This document shows positions 1 to 11,514 of a stretch of DNA of 64,000 bases, piece by piece. Each line of letters starts with the position of its first letter. The stretch's first letter is position 1. The notes below the pieces were generated by a model that saw only the letters and a list, made by a program, of their open reading frames with translations, did not search any database and was not told the DNA's origin. Source of the stretch: Xenopus tropicalis (Eukaryota; Chordata; Amphibia; Anura; Pipidae); assembly GCF_000004195.4 (NCBI RefSeq), contig NC_030678.2, positions 131,221,104 through 131,285,103 of the forward strand, given 5' to 3'. Position numbers and translations under genes: made by a program.

Positions 1-2590
1 GCAAAAGGGGAGATACAAGTGCTCCCAGGGAAAATAGCACTGGCATTCAAAAATTTCTATGAAAGCCTCTACAATATCCCCCAAACAACTGAACCAAATA
101 AATTTACGGGTAAGATAAGGGAATACTTAACAAAATTTCAGCTCCCTAAACTTGACTCTCTCTCCTTAGAAAAATTATGTGCTCCATTCCATACCCAAGA
201 AATTCTGGATGCAATCAAACAAACACAGCCTCATAAAGCACCGGGACCTGATGGGTTCACAAGCCAATCTACAAACAATTTGCTCTTCCCCTGATGCCAT
301 TATTCCTAAATTTTATTAACGAAATAGGACCGACCCATGCATTAAATAAAGAATTCCTCTTGGCCCATATCTCAGTCATCCATAAACAGGGCAAGGACCC
401 CACTGGCTGTGGTAGTTATAGACCGATATCCCTGTTAAATACAGACCTAAAGCTATATACAAAAATCATAGCAATGAGACTTAACCCCCTACTACCTCTA
501 CTTATTCATAGGGACCAGGTAGGATTTGTGAAAGGGAGAGAAGGCAAAGAAAACACTATGAAAATTCTGCATTTAATTGCCATAGCCCAGAGGCAACATA
601 TACCCTCCCTGCTCTTGTCTACTGACACAGAAAAGGCTTTTGATAGAGTAAATTGGATTTTTTTGAAACATATGCTAGAGGGTTTAGGCCTTACTACCAC
701 TTTCAGGGATAAAATAATGGCTTTATACTCGGACCCGACGGCACAGGTAAAAATCAATGGTATCAGGTCAGAACCCTTTCATATCAGAAACGGGACTAGG
801 CAGGGCTGTCCGTTATCCCCTTTATTGTATGTCTTATGTATGGAACATCTGCTAATAGCCATTAGAGCAAATAAAGATATTAAAGGTTTGACAGTGGGAG
901 TACATGAATACAAAGCAGCAGTGTTTGCAGACGATCTTATGTTGTGTGTAACGAAACCCCATATCTCTATGCCATGCATCATGAAGGAGTTACAAATTTA
1001 TGGAGACATTTCTAATTATAAGATCAACATGTCCAAATCAGAAGTGTTACCAATTTACCTACCCAAACAAACGGAAAAGTTGCTAAAAATGAACTTTACG
1101 TTTAAATGGCAGAGAGACAGAATTAGATATCTGGGAATACTTCTCCCGCAGAACTTAGCCAATATTTATTTATATAATTTTAAACCCCTGCTTCATACAG
1201 TAGAGAAGTTACTTCAGAGCTGGGACCTTCAACACTTCACCTGGACGGGTCGGATCAATATAATTAAAATGTCGATATTACCCAAGATCCTCTATCTTTT
1301 CCAGACACTCCCCATTTGCCTACCAAAAAGTTTCTTTCAAACACTGGAAACAACTATCAATAGGTTTATTTGGTGCAAAAAATGTTCCAGGCTCAGGAAA
1401 TCTATTTTATATATGCCTAAACACTCTGGGGGTCTAAGCCTACCTGACCTTTTTTCCTATCACCAAGCAACCTTACTGACTAAGCTAACTGAACACGCAC
1501 AGGCTGCTGTAACCAAACAATGGAAAACATTGGAAAACTTTTGGGCAACAATCCCTGTACAAAACATTCTATGGAATAAGGACATTCATTCTAAAGTATA
1601 CGTGGGCAACAATCCCCAGATTCAAGCCTTAACTACATTCTGGAGACGGTTCAATCCGAAATACAATCTGGTTCCTTATCCCTCTCCAATGATTCCATTA
1701 AGCTTAAACCCGGAATACCCTCCTGGCTTAATAGACAACGGCCTCCCATTTGCCTTTGGATTACAAAACCTACAATTGCATCATGTGCTGGACCCCCCAG
1801 GCCAATCTTCCATGATAAAAGTTAACACATCATTATGGAGCAACAGAGACCATTGGAGACATACCCAAATAAAACACTACCTATACAAGAACCCTAACCT
1901 ACAACAAGCAAACAGAACCCCCACGGACTTTGAAAAATTGTGCGACTCTAAAATACCTAACAATCACTTGATTTCACGGCTCTATAAATTGGTACTATCA
2001 AAAAAATATCCCAACTTACCTTACTTCACACGTGCCTGGAACGAAGAGCTCCAACTAGACCTACAGGAGGAAGAATGGAGAAAGATTTTCAGACTTATAG
2101 CTAAATGTTCCATTAGTAACAGATATCAGGAAAATGCATACAAGATCCTCTCAAAATGGTATAGGACCGCATCCCAACTCTACCAAATGGGTTTATTACC
2201 AAATGATAAATGTTGGAGATGCCACACTGACCAGGGATCTATATCCCATATTTGGTTTACCTGCCCAGGAATACTGTACAAATAACATGCCAAGATATCC
2301 TGGGTTGCCAGATAACACTTACCCCTCAACTAGTACTCCTACACTGTACTGATATGCCTGAATATATTTTTAAACGCAGTCTTATACTACCAATGCTGCT
2401 TGCAGCAAAGATTTTAATCCCGAGACATTGGAGGGATATTAACCCACCTACTATAGAAGAATGGCTCACTGCTATAAAAGACATATATATAATGGAGGAG
2501 ATTACCTCCTCGCTACGAGAGAAACAACAGGAGTTTGTGATGACCTGGCAACCCTGGGTATCCTACCTACAATCCCGTAATGCATTGTGA
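1..2590 (+). pseudogene. L1-type LINE ORF2 (reverse transcriptase part and C-terminus), frameshifted
   Basis: This is the 3' two-thirds of a LINE-1 clade ORF2, the protein that nicks target DNA and reverse-transcribes the element's RNA. Seen: HKAPGPDGFTSQ near base 231, then an RT with SYRPISLLN, DQVGFVKGRE, DTEKAFDRVNW, TRQGCPLSPLLY and the catalytic FADD at 924-935. A Cys/His-rich tail (CWRCH near 2214) and the L1-like C-terminal block ending in WQPWVSYL follow. The window cuts off the endonuclease. Reading needs three frames: a shift near 265-270 joins the first piece (to 294) to the long 294-2285 frame, and a second near 2270-2280 moves to the frame that ends at 2590. So it is a dead copy, though otherwise well kept. 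Assignment to L1 rather than CR1 rests on motif order and the C-terminus. Confidence 0.92.
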
Positions 2591-2967
2591 AATGATATTA
2601 ACATTACAATTGTACCCCTATGAGACGTCTACTACTTACCATATATGTGCCAGCCAGCTCCAGCCTCAGGCTTCCTTTTTCTTTCAGCTTTCTCTTTTTC
2701 TTTCTTTTCTTCATCTTTCTCTGTCTGCCCCACACATGGCTTCCCTTCTTTTTCCTCCATAGGTAGTCCATGGCTCTTCCAACCACTTCCTTGTGTTATA
2801 CAAGATTCTTGCTCTCAGTTTCCCTTCTTCTCTTTTTACCTTCTTTTTTTGTACTACTATAATTTGATCTATATTTGCAATTATCCTAGTATGCAAGAAT
2901 TATTATAAATGTAATTGTAATGATTATTATACAACTTCAATAAAGTCTTGTTGAAATACAAAAAAAA
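1..2967 (+). mobile_element. L1 LINE, 3' portion with 3'UTR and A-tail
   Basis: The retrotransposon body runs from the window edge through the ORF2 remnant into a 3'UTR of about 370 bases. The 3'UTR has a CT-rich tract at roughly 2668-2730, an AATAAA signal at 2939-2944 and a short A-tail at 2960-2967. The order ORF2, pyrimidine-rich UTR, polyadenylation signal, A-tail is usual for L1. The 5' part lies outside the window, so truncation cannot be judged. Confidence 0.88.
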
Positions 2968-3305
2968 CCCTTTATTTAAAATTTTACATAAAACTTTTAT
3001 TTATATAAAATAAAACAAAGTGATAAACAGAACGCAAATACCATAGCATTTAAAAGTGGACTCCTCCACAGTCCATAGCAGACACTCTAATATTTATATT
3101 GCAGATGTCACCAAATGAACCTTTTATCTCTATTTTATTTTATATTACTTGTGTCTGATGTGATACAACTGGGGATTTGGGATACTAGACTCCTTTTAAG
3201 CCCAGCTATAGCTGACACTCTAATTCAGTTCAGAAAAAGTGCTCACATCTAGAGCTTCCTCATTACTTAATATGAAAAATCTCAAACTATATCACTGGAA
3301 ATTAG
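2968..3305. other. AT-rich spacer, nothing identified
   Basis: Low-complexity AT-rich DNA between the L1 tail and the next MITE. No coding, RNA or terminal-repeat signal is visible. Confidence 0.5.
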
Positions 3306-3581
3306 GGTACATTAGGGCGCTTACATTTTTCACTGCTGTGAAAATTTGCAGCAACAAAAATTCGCTGAGTGTGAAAAAAAGTTGCGCAAAAAAAAGTTGT
3401 GTAAAAAAAATACAGTCAAAAAAGTTGTGTAAAAAAGTCACAGTCTTATCAAAAAAACATAGGGTTGCAAAAAAAGTCACACGGTAGCCACATTTAGCTA
3501 GTTTTTTGCCATTTCGCTAATTTTTTTTGCTGTTTCAAAATTTTATGGCGAAGTGAAATGGGACATATTCACTTATCGCTA
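3306..3581 (+). mobile_element. Family A (hAT-like) MITE, 5'-truncated copy
   Basis: The right part of the family A element: runs of 'GTTGYGYAAAAAA' blocks, 'TGCCATTTCGCTAATTTTT', then 'GAAGTGAAATGGGACA' and the terminal CACTTATCGCTA ending at 3581. The left terminus TAGTGATGAGC is missing. The lysine-rich reading frame across 3239-3487 is only a translation of the AAAAAAGTTG tracts. Confidence 0.7.
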
Positions 3582-3672
3582 CTCATGTTCAAAAGCCATG
3601 CTCTTCATATGCTAATTGGATGTCCATAGCAAAATTTTTGGCATAACAAAAGAGACTTTTGGGATACACTAA

Positions 3673-3962
3673 AGGGGTCATTTACTAAAGCACGATCAGA
3701 TCAGGATGAAAACCCGAATTTGTAGCAGAAAAAAAAGTGTTGTTTCCAAGATATATTATGCAACAAAACAGCGACAATTCTGAATTTGAAAGACCTATCA
3801 AGATCATGTACAAGTCAACAGCAGATCTGCTTTTTACAATTGGTAGATCTATCTTTACTTCCTGGTTTTCATGGTTTTCATTTCTGGCTTTTTTGCAACA
3901 ATACAAAAAAGTTTTTTCCCTGTTCATGTATTTTCAGTTTGAATCTTTTGATAAATAAGTAC
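3673..3962. mobile_element. Family C-like MITE copy
   Basis: It starts with GGGGTCATTTACTAAAGCA and ends near ATAAATAAGTACC. The GGGG…ATTTACTAAA start is the family C terminus. The right end is weak, so the boundary is approximate. Confidence 0.4.
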
Positions 3963-5084
3963 CATTTTTAGAAATTAGGTTATTCTTGGTTTCTTAAAAT
4001 AAATAAATTAAAAAAAAACACGGGGAAAAAATAAGAGATTTATTATAGGGGTTAGGCCCTGACCCAGGCACTGAATGCTTTCCCTAACTCCCAATTCACT
4101 GACATACCCATCCAGATTGCGGTGCTAACACCATGTTCCTTAACCACCTCTATAATTTGCTTTCTAAATTGCTTTCTTCGTCAGTGCCTTACTACCAATA
4201 TCCAATCATACTTAATTTTGAGGGCCAGATTAACTTAAAATGTTGATGTCATACAGTGAAGTCTATTGATCCTTTTAAGCAAACTCACATCAGGCCCATA
4301 GGCTTCCAGATATGTGCTCTAGTACACACTTTAGAATGTGAAATATTGTTGGCCGTATAATTATTCCCAGACTGATAAAGAGAAACATTAGTTTCTCTGA
4401 AATCATTTCAATTTTCTCCTTGGGATCTGTTTTTATATCATGAGCAAAACTAATAGAACTTACCAGAACATACCAGAAATACTGTACATTCTTAGTTAAA
4501 TAGAAAAAAAAATGTTTTTTAATAATTGTTTTTCTGCCAGTAAGTTAAATAGAAAAAAAAATAACATTATTAAAAGAATCGCTTTGCTTGCACACCAACT
4601 ACCTCACATGTAATCAGCTGAGTTATTTTAAATAAAGATACGACCTCTGTATAACCAACCCCCTCTCTCCATCCCTTTGTTTTTATTGCTGTGGCTTACA
4701 GATGAATAAAACCATTATACAAGGGATTTATCTCTGCACTGGTAATCTTTTTAAAGGTTATTATGATTGAAACCCATATTCACTGGAAAGTGCCACTATT
4801 TTAGGAACCTCTGTTAGTTAACCTGGGAATCCTGGCTACTAGCACTTTCCATTAGAGTGCCATAGCCTCATTTTCTTTAATTTCCTAATGGATTTTTTTG
4901 GGCTATCCTAGACTGGTACATGTCTGAAAAAAGCACTATACTGTGAATGCAGGCCAAGTGATCCCTTGGGAAATAAAAAAAAAAGGTGAGAGTGCAGTAC
5001 TGTAAAGGAAGTATCCTGGATCATCAGTTGAGAGATAAAAATTAACATTTATTGGCCCAATAAACCACAATTTTTTGGTGCTTA
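3963..5084. other. AT-rich unique-looking DNA
   Basis: No gene, RNA or clear repeat terminus is seen. Two similar A-rich stretches occur near 4501-4562 ('TAGAAAAAAAAAT' words), probably slippage. Confidence 0.4.
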
Positions 5085-5430
5085 AAATCATGATTGGAAA
5101 AAATTCGGAGTAACCATGATAATTTCTGATGTTCAAAAATGTCCTGAAAATTATTTTCTGGGTCGTATGAAAATATTGTGGTTGCGATTCGAAAATTTCT
5201 AAATTTTCAGATCTAAGTGATCGCAAACGGTGTGATAAGCTTTCTGGCTTTGAAACCTTCAATGCATGATTTTGGAAGCATTCCATAGGACTCAATGGCT
5301 CTGACCTGGCCAAAAGATTGTCACAATACCAAAGCTTGAATGAATTCCAAAATGTTCGTAGTCGTTGTGAAAAATACGCCTTTTTCATGGAAGTTAACGA
5401 AAACCACAAAAAAGTTGTGCAATTTTAATG
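5085..5430 (-). mobile_element. Family B MITE, partial
   Basis: On the minus strand this holds the family B core: a CCAGGT-like block, CATTGAGTCCTATGGAATGC, CTTCCAAAATCATGCA, then TTCAATGTGA/TTTCGAATCGCAA-type sequence. Both terminal GGGGC ends are degraded. It is an old copy; compare the complete copy at 10386-10954. Confidence 0.6.
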
Positions 5431-5504
5431 AAAATATCGTGGACATAACAAAAAGTTCTATAAATTAGAAAAAAAACCCTCTTTTTTTTTCTCAAAAAAA
5501 ATAA

Positions 5505-5650
5505 ATGGACATATTTATCAATCAGTAAAAGTTAGAGTTCACCAATTGATAACTATGCTTCTTATAATCCCATAGGAATGAATAGAACATGGGTGAGTTT
5601 TGTATGTATTAAGCTCTAAACTCACATTTTCTGAAGTATTACAAACCCCC
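5505..5650. mobile_element. Family F MITE
   Basis: A short element with inverted halves: ATATTTATCAATCAGTAAAA / GTTAGAGTTCACC on the left and GAGCTCTAAACTCAC-type sequence near the right. The central AATCCCATAGGAATGAATAG is shared with the copies at 12830 and 59270, which supports one family. Confidence 0.6.
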
Positions 5651-7168
5651 ATAGAAAAAAGTCAAATATTTTCTAACTTTTTTTTCCAAAAACTAACCAT
5701 TAAAATTATTTTAAATAACAAGTACCTTGCTTCAAAATGATTAGCATAATTAGGTTAATAAACAATTAGAATCATAAAAATGGTACTTGGATTTTTAACT
5801 TATTTTACAATGTAGTTATACTGAAAGTTTTACAACTCTTTTGGTAATAATGTTAGTATTCCCATAACTAAAAAGTCATTACTGAATGCCTTGCTGCTTT
5901 CTATAATTGCTGTGATAAGTTTAGAAAAAAAAGTCTTTTCTCTGAAAAATGTTTCTTTACAAAAACAAGTGAAATCTCTTCCGATTCTCTTCACTGAGTG
6001 TGCATATAGAAACAGAGAGATCCCATCAAGCCTTGTTTTAATTCTAATTTGCCGCAAGACCTTTCAAAAGGCAGTCTTAGGAGTATTTTTGCAGTCTGCA
6101 CCCCTGTGAATGCTTGAATGAATTTATTCTGCTTTTTTTCTTATAAACAATGAATCCTAGTCATGCCTACAGTATGCTGTATAGATTTCTGATGAAAAAA
6201 GATAAATACTGGGTACCATGTTCATGAAGAATGAAGAATGCATCAGCTGAGGCAAAGAACAAAGTAGTTCTCGCTGGTATATGTACTATCTGAATACAGA
6301 TAATGGAATGACAGGTAGAAAGGTGTTATTGAGATAGTAGAGAGAGAGTTCCAGGACAAAAATTGATCAGTGATGAGTTATGGCAGTACCTTTACTGAGC
6401 TAGGCATAGGATTGTTCTTGGTGATATTTGAATGAGTGAATTGATATACACAAAAAGGTAAATTTATCAACATTTTTCTTGGATCATTTCATGCATGTAA
6501 AATGTCTAATTATTTCATGCATTTTCACCAATCTTGGGTGTTTTGCAGCATGATTGTTTTCTAGTATTAAAAAGCTTGAGAAAACATTTTTTTGCATTTA
6601 GCAAAGTTTCTGCAGACTTTAATGGTAGTAGAGATTTCCATTTAAACACATGCTTATTTGTGCTTTGGTTTTTATGGATGTCACCAAATTTAAGCTCCTG
6701 ACATTTTCTCAGTTTAAAAAAACAAAATATAGAAAATGAACAAAAATCAAAGACTACTAATGTCTAGAATGTGCAGGAGCAGAGCTGCAGGTGAAAAAGA
6801 ATGTTATTGGCTGTTTCAACCCATGTGGTAACAACTAGAAGGATATTAAAAAAACATTATGCAGCAGGCTTACCTGACATTCAGTGAAGATCCGCTATGC
6901 TCTCTCAAGATCATAGCTATGCTCTCCAGGTCGCTAGCCTCCCACCCGCCCTTGGTAATATAAAACAAATTGATATCACTAATATAATCTTAATAATATT
7001 AATACTAACTAATATAATATACGCTTGGTTAGGCGGCCTAATGAAGGAATTAGTCTGAGGCTTATATGGATGTATACAATAGGTTAATAAATGTTGTATC
7101 TAAAGTTAGTTTCAAATAAAATAAGCTGTGGCCATTCTCCACAAAAAAGGAAATTGTGTTAAGTGACA
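5651..7168. other. AT-rich spacer without identified features
   Basis: No gene or RNA is visible. A mildly GC-richer patch lies at 6868-6952. The sequence ends where the CR1 at 7169 begins. Confidence 0.4.
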
Positions 7169-8144
7169 TGAAGGATAGAGTACAAAGAGTGGTGGTAAAT
7201 GGAACATTTTCTAATTGGGCCAGTGTGGTTAGTGGAGTACCGCAGGGGTCAGTCCTTGGTCCTTTGCTTTTTAACTTGTTTATTAATGACCTGGAGGTGG
7301 GCATAGACAGTATTGTTTCTATTTTTGCTGATGACACTAAATTGTGCAAAACTATAAGTTCCATGCAGGATGCTGCCGCTTTGCAGAGCGATTTGACAAA
7401 ATTAGAAAACTGGGCAGCAAACTGGAAAATGAGGTTCAATGTTGATAAGTGCAAAGTTATGCATTTTGGTAGGAATAATATAAACGCAAACTATCTACTG
7501 AATGGTAGTGTGTTGGGGGTTTCCTTAATGGAGAAGGATCTAGGGGTTTTTGTTGATAACAAGTTGTCTAATGCCAGGCAGTGTCATTCTGTGGCTACTA
7601 AAGCAAATAAAGTGCTGTCTTGTATAAAAAAGGGCATTGACTCAAAGGATGAGAACATAATTTTGCCCCTTTATAGGTCCCTGGTAAGGCCTCACCTTGA
7701 GTATGCAGTTCAGTTTTGGGCTCCAGTCCTTAAGAAGGATATTAATGAGCTGGAGAGAGTGCAGAGACGTGCAACTAAACTGGTAAAAGGGATGGAAGAT
7801 TTAAACTATGAGGTGAGACTGTCGAGGTTGGGGTTGTTTTCTCTGGAAAAGAGGCGCTTGCGAGGGGACATGATTACTCTGTACAAGTACATTAGAGGGG
7901 ATTATAGGCAGATGGGGAATGTTCTTTTTTCCCATAAAAACAATCAACGCACCAGAGGTCACCCCTTTAGATTAGAGGAACGGAGCTTAGGTGGTTTTTC
8001 ACAGTAAGGGCAGTGAGGTTGTGGAATGCCCTTCCTAGAGATGTGGTAATGGCAGATTCTGTTAATGCCTTTAAGAGGGGCCTAGATGAGTTCTTGAACA
8101 ATCAGAATATCCAAGGCTATTGGGATACTAATACCTACAGTTAG
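7169..8144 (+). pseudogene. CR1 reverse transcriptase C-terminal part, frameshifted
   Basis: Encodes the second half of a CR1 ORF2: VSGVPQGSVLGPLLFNLFIN, the catalytic FADD at 7324-7335, KDLGVFVDNKL, VRPHLEYAVQFWAP, ERVQRRATKLVKG and GLFSLEKRRLRGDM. Relative to the copy at 19725-20915, 16 bases are missing after 'CGGAGCTT' near 7987. This shifts the frame and gives an early stop at 8007; in the shifted frame homology continues to the family's normal stop at 8142-8144. With no endonuclease or N-terminal RT, the copy is dead. Confidence 0.9.
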
Positions 8145-8279
8145 TATTAGTGGTTGTATATATAGTTTATGTATGTGAGTGTATAGATTGGTAGGTGTGG
8201 GTTGTGTGTGCTGGGTTTACTTGGAAGGGTTGAACTTGATGGACACTGGTCTTTTTTCAAACCTATGTAACTATGCAAC
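7169..8279 (+). mobile_element. CR1-clade LINE, 5'-truncated copy 1
   Basis: Homology to the larger CR1 at 18374-21066 starts abruptly at 7169 in the middle of the RT domain and continues to the 3' end, where an ATGTAACT-type tail ends at about 8279. Abrupt 5' truncation is typical of LINE insertions. By eye there are roughly 30 substitutions against the other copy over 1.1 kb, plus a 16-base deletion, so both derive from a fairly recently active source. Confidence 0.9.
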
Positions 8280-8282
8280 ATT

Positions 8283-9369
8283 CATCAATGTACGATTGAG
8301 TCCGAATACAAAAAAAAATATTTTTTGTAAGTTTTAGAACTGTGCGTATTTTCTGCGATTTATTTTGTTAATTTGCACAACTTTTTCATACATTGCGACA
8401 ATTTGCGCAACAATATCGTATTTGTCGCAACAAGTACAAAAGTTTCAGATTCATTCACGCTTCGTTATCGTGACTTTCTTTGTGCCAGGTTGGAGCTGCA
8501 GAGTGCCATTGAGTCCTATGGTAGACTTCCAAAACCAATGTCACGATCGGTATCCCAGAACTCAGAACAGGCGCCAAGGGTCCAGTCTCAGCTCATGCTT
8601 CAGCCTTTAACAGCCACCTTTCACATCGGGAGGAGCCCTTTACTACTCGGATGCCGACAGGACTTATTGTGAGAGACCCAAGAAGAGATTCCGAGCAGGC
8701 AAGGGAACCGAAGGTGTTGCAGGAAGAGGAACAATTCGGAGTAGTCAGGGACAGGTCAGAGTCAGCAACGATCAAACAGCGCAGTACAAAGTCGAAATCC
8801 AGCAGAATAATCAAAACAGGCAAAGGTCGGTTCAGGCAGCAATACAGGGATAGTCAAGGACAGGCAGGAGTCAGAACACGGCAAAACAGTACATAGAATG
8901 CACCCAGGAACTAGCAGGAAGTAGACCTACGTTAGGCAAGGAATACAGGGCAGAAAGCGCTTTAAATATTTGAAGTTGGCGCCAAAATGATGTCACGCGC
9001 ACCAAGCAAAAGGGCGCACATGTGTGTTAAAAGGAGAAGAGATGCGCGTGCGCCTAAAAGAACATGGCGGGCATCTCTGCACTGGAGCAGGCGGCGGACG
9101 TCCCCGCCGCCCCACTAGACCACCAGGTATCATTACAATCATGCACGGAAGGCTCAAAGTCAGGTTTTTCCACCGTTTACAATCGTTCGGATATGAAAAT
9201 TTTGTGACTACCGAGTCGCCATTGGCAAACAATTGCTTCAATGTGAAAATTTCGAAACTTTCAGATTGTAAGTATGAAATCAATCTAAAAGAATTTTTCG
9301 TGACATTTGAGATCATCAGAAATGATCGGATTTCGTGATTCGGATTTGTACCTTAGTGAATCAGCCCCC
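8283..9369 (+). mobile_element. Family B MITE, interrupted by an LTR-like insertion
   Basis: Left part 8283-8538 has ATTCATCAATGTACGA, GTCGCAACAAGTACAAAAG, GGTTGGAGCTGCAGAGTGCC and ATTGAGTCCTATGG. The right part 9138-9369 resumes with ATCATGCACGGAAGGCTCAA and ends TTAGTGAATCAGCCCCC. The two parts line up with uninterrupted copies at 10386 and 58590. The first few bases of the left end are missing where the CR1 tail abuts. Confidence 0.75.
8539..9137. mobile_element. 599-bp solo-LTR-like insertion with TG…CA ends
   Basis: This segment is absent from other family B copies. It starts TGTCACGATCGGTATCC and ends GGTATCATTACA, so it has TG…CA ends with a short imperfect inverted repeat (TGT-A-GAT). 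The right flank begins ATCAT, which is the uninterrupted sequence at this point in the host MITE; the left flank ACCAA could be a decayed copy, which would give a 5-base target duplication. It is more GC-rich than its surroundings. I see no AATAAA or coding sequence, so a solo LTR is the best guess but a non-autonomous DNA element is possible. Confidence 0.5.
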
Positions 9370-10385
9370 ATGTGTATTGTTTCTTAATTGGGTACAGCAT
9401 ACCCTTCCCATTTCTCATCTAAATGTTTAATAAAGAGACCCCAACATTTAGATTTGACATACCAACCTAGTTGGAGGCACTTCTAATATTAATAGATGCT
9501 CCCCCATTATTTGCAGTATGTACCAATTGCCATGCTGACATGCATTGCAAGTAACTTTTAATGAGGTAGTGCCCTGAATATGTATTTATATATTTACAAA
9601 TATTCTTATTAGGGATGGAATACTATTTTACAGTGTGGGAAATTAATTTTTAAAATTGATATACATGTGATACATATTAATAGTTGCCAATTGGTAAAAA
9701 TTACCAACATTTTATAATTCTGCCCCTTAGGGTATAAACCCTATCATTTTTTACTCAGAATACTGTTAAATATCAGCTTCTTGTTCTTGTGAACATTTTG
9801 GCTGTTTCTTATTTCTGTAAAATTGTGAATATATTTTATCAATTTCTACTTGTTAATACGTGTTTACATTAAAAAGTTGTAGTTTTATGAAAGTACTTTG
9901 TGACCCCTGTACTTTATTTATATAGAACAGATGTCACCACAGGAGGTTAATCTATACATGTTGTCTCTACCTGCCATACAATCAAGAGTGTGTAGTTTCC
10001 CTTGGCACATATACGCCTCTCCTTCTATTATTAAAATTTAAACATGTGATGACTTTAACTGCTGTTGCAGCTCTTATTTGGAAGAGTATTTTTTACTTCT
10101 AATTTTATTCTGTGCCTACGCAAAAATTGGTATAATGTTTTTATATTACCCTAATGAAAGATTGCTTAGTTCTTCGTTCAGCTCTAAGTTTCAGAAGTGT
10201 AACTCTTTATTCATAGCAAAAAATACTATGAAACGGGTCAAAGTAAACCAAAATTAAAATATCATCTCCCATAGACTCCATTTTAATCAAATAATTTCCA
10301 TTTTTACAAATGTCTGACATTTATTAAAAAGTCTGAACTGAAGAAATACATGTGGGGAATAGTTGCACAAAAGTCGCAACACTAC
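9370..10385. other. AT-rich spacer
   Basis: Nothing supportable as a gene, RNA or repeat end is visible here. Confidence 0.4.
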
Positions 10386-10954
10386 GGGGCACATTTACTT
10401 ACTCACGAACGGGCCGAATGCGTCCGATTGCGTTTTTTTTCGTAATGATTGGTATTTGGCGATTTTACGGAAAATTGTCGCGACTTTTTCGTAGCCATTC
10501 CGAATGTTGCGCAAAATGTTGCGATTTTTTCGTAGCGTTACTACTTGTGCGAAAAGTCGCGACTTTTTTGCAGCTTTCGTGCCAAGTACAAAAGATTCGG
10601 ATTCAGTCAAGCTTCAGTATGGTGACTTTTCTTGGGCCAGGTTGGAGCTGCAGGGTGCCATTGAGTCCTATGGGAGGCTTCCAAAATCATGCTAAGTCTG
10701 AAAGTTTCGCCCGCCGCTTACGAGCGCTCAATACGAAAAAGTCGCGACAAGATACGAGTGAATCGTAATGGCTACAAAAAACTTGTGTTTTTTCGCGCAA
10801 ATCGCATTGGTAATGAAAAAGTCGCGACAATTTCCGAAAAGTCGTAAAGGCGACGAAAAAATCACAAAAAATACGAAAAAGTCGCAAAATGTTCGTTTTC
10901 CAATCGGAATTTTTCCAATTCGGATTCGGATTCGTGGGTTAGTAAATGTGCCCC
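10386..10954 (+). mobile_element. Family B MITE, complete (569 bp)
   Basis: Inverted ends GGGGCACATTTACTTACTCA and TGGGTTAGTAAATGTGCCCC. Flanks are TAC at 10383-10385 and TAC at 10955-10957, an apparent 3-base target duplication. Inside are CpG-rich 'GTCGCGACTTTTTCG' repeats in inverted orientation around a non-palindromic core (GGTTGGAGCTGCAGGGTGCC, GAGTCCTATGGGAGGCTTCC). This is the reference copy of the family in the window. Open frames across it in both directions are products of the palindrome, not genes. Confidence 0.85.
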
Positions 10955-11052
10955 TACAACTTTTTCGTATTGTCACATGAACAAATTGTTGCACAAAAAA
11001 ACAGCATCAAAAATCCGAAAACCTCTAAAGTTTTGAAGCAAAGAAGGATTTA

Positions 11053-11315
11053 ATGTATGTATGTATGTATGTATGTATGTATAACTTTATCTATAAAGCG
11101 CCACAAGGGTACGCAGCGCTGTACAGTCTTACAGAATACAAAATGACACACAGGGAGGACAAATGATATAATAAATAAATACAATATATATATAAGTGCC
11201 ATGTGGTATGAGACACAGTAGGAAGGAGGTCCCTCCTTACAATCTAAGTGGTTGGGTAACATACAGGCACAAATTGGAAAGTAAGAGTGCATCAGGTATG
11301 GGCATTTGCCCTTAA
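11053..11315 (-). mobile_element. SINE/L2-like retroposon 3' end with (ACAT)n tail
   Basis: Read on the minus strand: 'CACTTAGATTGTAAG', then TGTACAGCGCTGCGTACCCT, TGTGGCGCTTTATAGATAAA and a tail of ACAT repeats (plus-strand TATG repeats at 11053-11082). The same order occurs at 43918-44126 (+) and 44272-44500 (-). A microsatellite tail after a fixed 3' end is typical of L2/CR1-mobilised elements. The exact family was not identified. Confidence 0.7.
11054..11082. repeat. (TATG)n microsatellite
   Basis: About seven tandem GTAT units forming the tail of the adjoining minus-strand retroposon. Confidence 0.9.
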
Positions 11316-11384
11316 GCGCAGGACTGGGCAAAATAATGTTTTAGTGCTCCAGAAGGTAACAGCTGAGAGATTTAATTAATGATT

Positions 11385-11503
11385 AATGTTTTGCAGTTGG
11401 CAACATTTTTGTCGTTTCGCTAATTTTTTACCGTTTTGCAAATCTTTTCAAAGATCTGCAAATTTTTCGTCGAAGCTAAATGGGACAGATTCACTCATCA
11501 CTA
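11385..11503 (+). mobile_element. Family A (hAT-like) MITE, right-end fragment
   Basis: Only the right end is kept: 'TTGTCGTTTCGCTAATTTTT', CGTCGAAGCTAAATGGGACA and the terminus GATTCACTCATCACTA. Confidence 0.75.
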
Positions 11504-11514
11504 TTCATGATCTT

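Noticed and set aside
2660..2740. Long polypyrimidine tract resembling a splice acceptor region
   Set aside because: It belongs to the L1 3'UTR and is followed by the element's polyadenylation signal, not an exon.
3239..3487. Lysine- and cysteine-rich 82-codon frame (KKSCAKKSCVKK)
   Set aside because: It reads through AAAAAAGTTG tracts of a hAT MITE; no start context or homology.
8365..8896. Overlapping 76-99-codon frames on both strands
   Set aside because: They lie across the family B MITE and its LTR-like insert and match no protein family I know.
10352..10994. 138-codon and other frames on both strands
   Set aside because: The region is a palindromic MITE; inverted arms give mirror frames.
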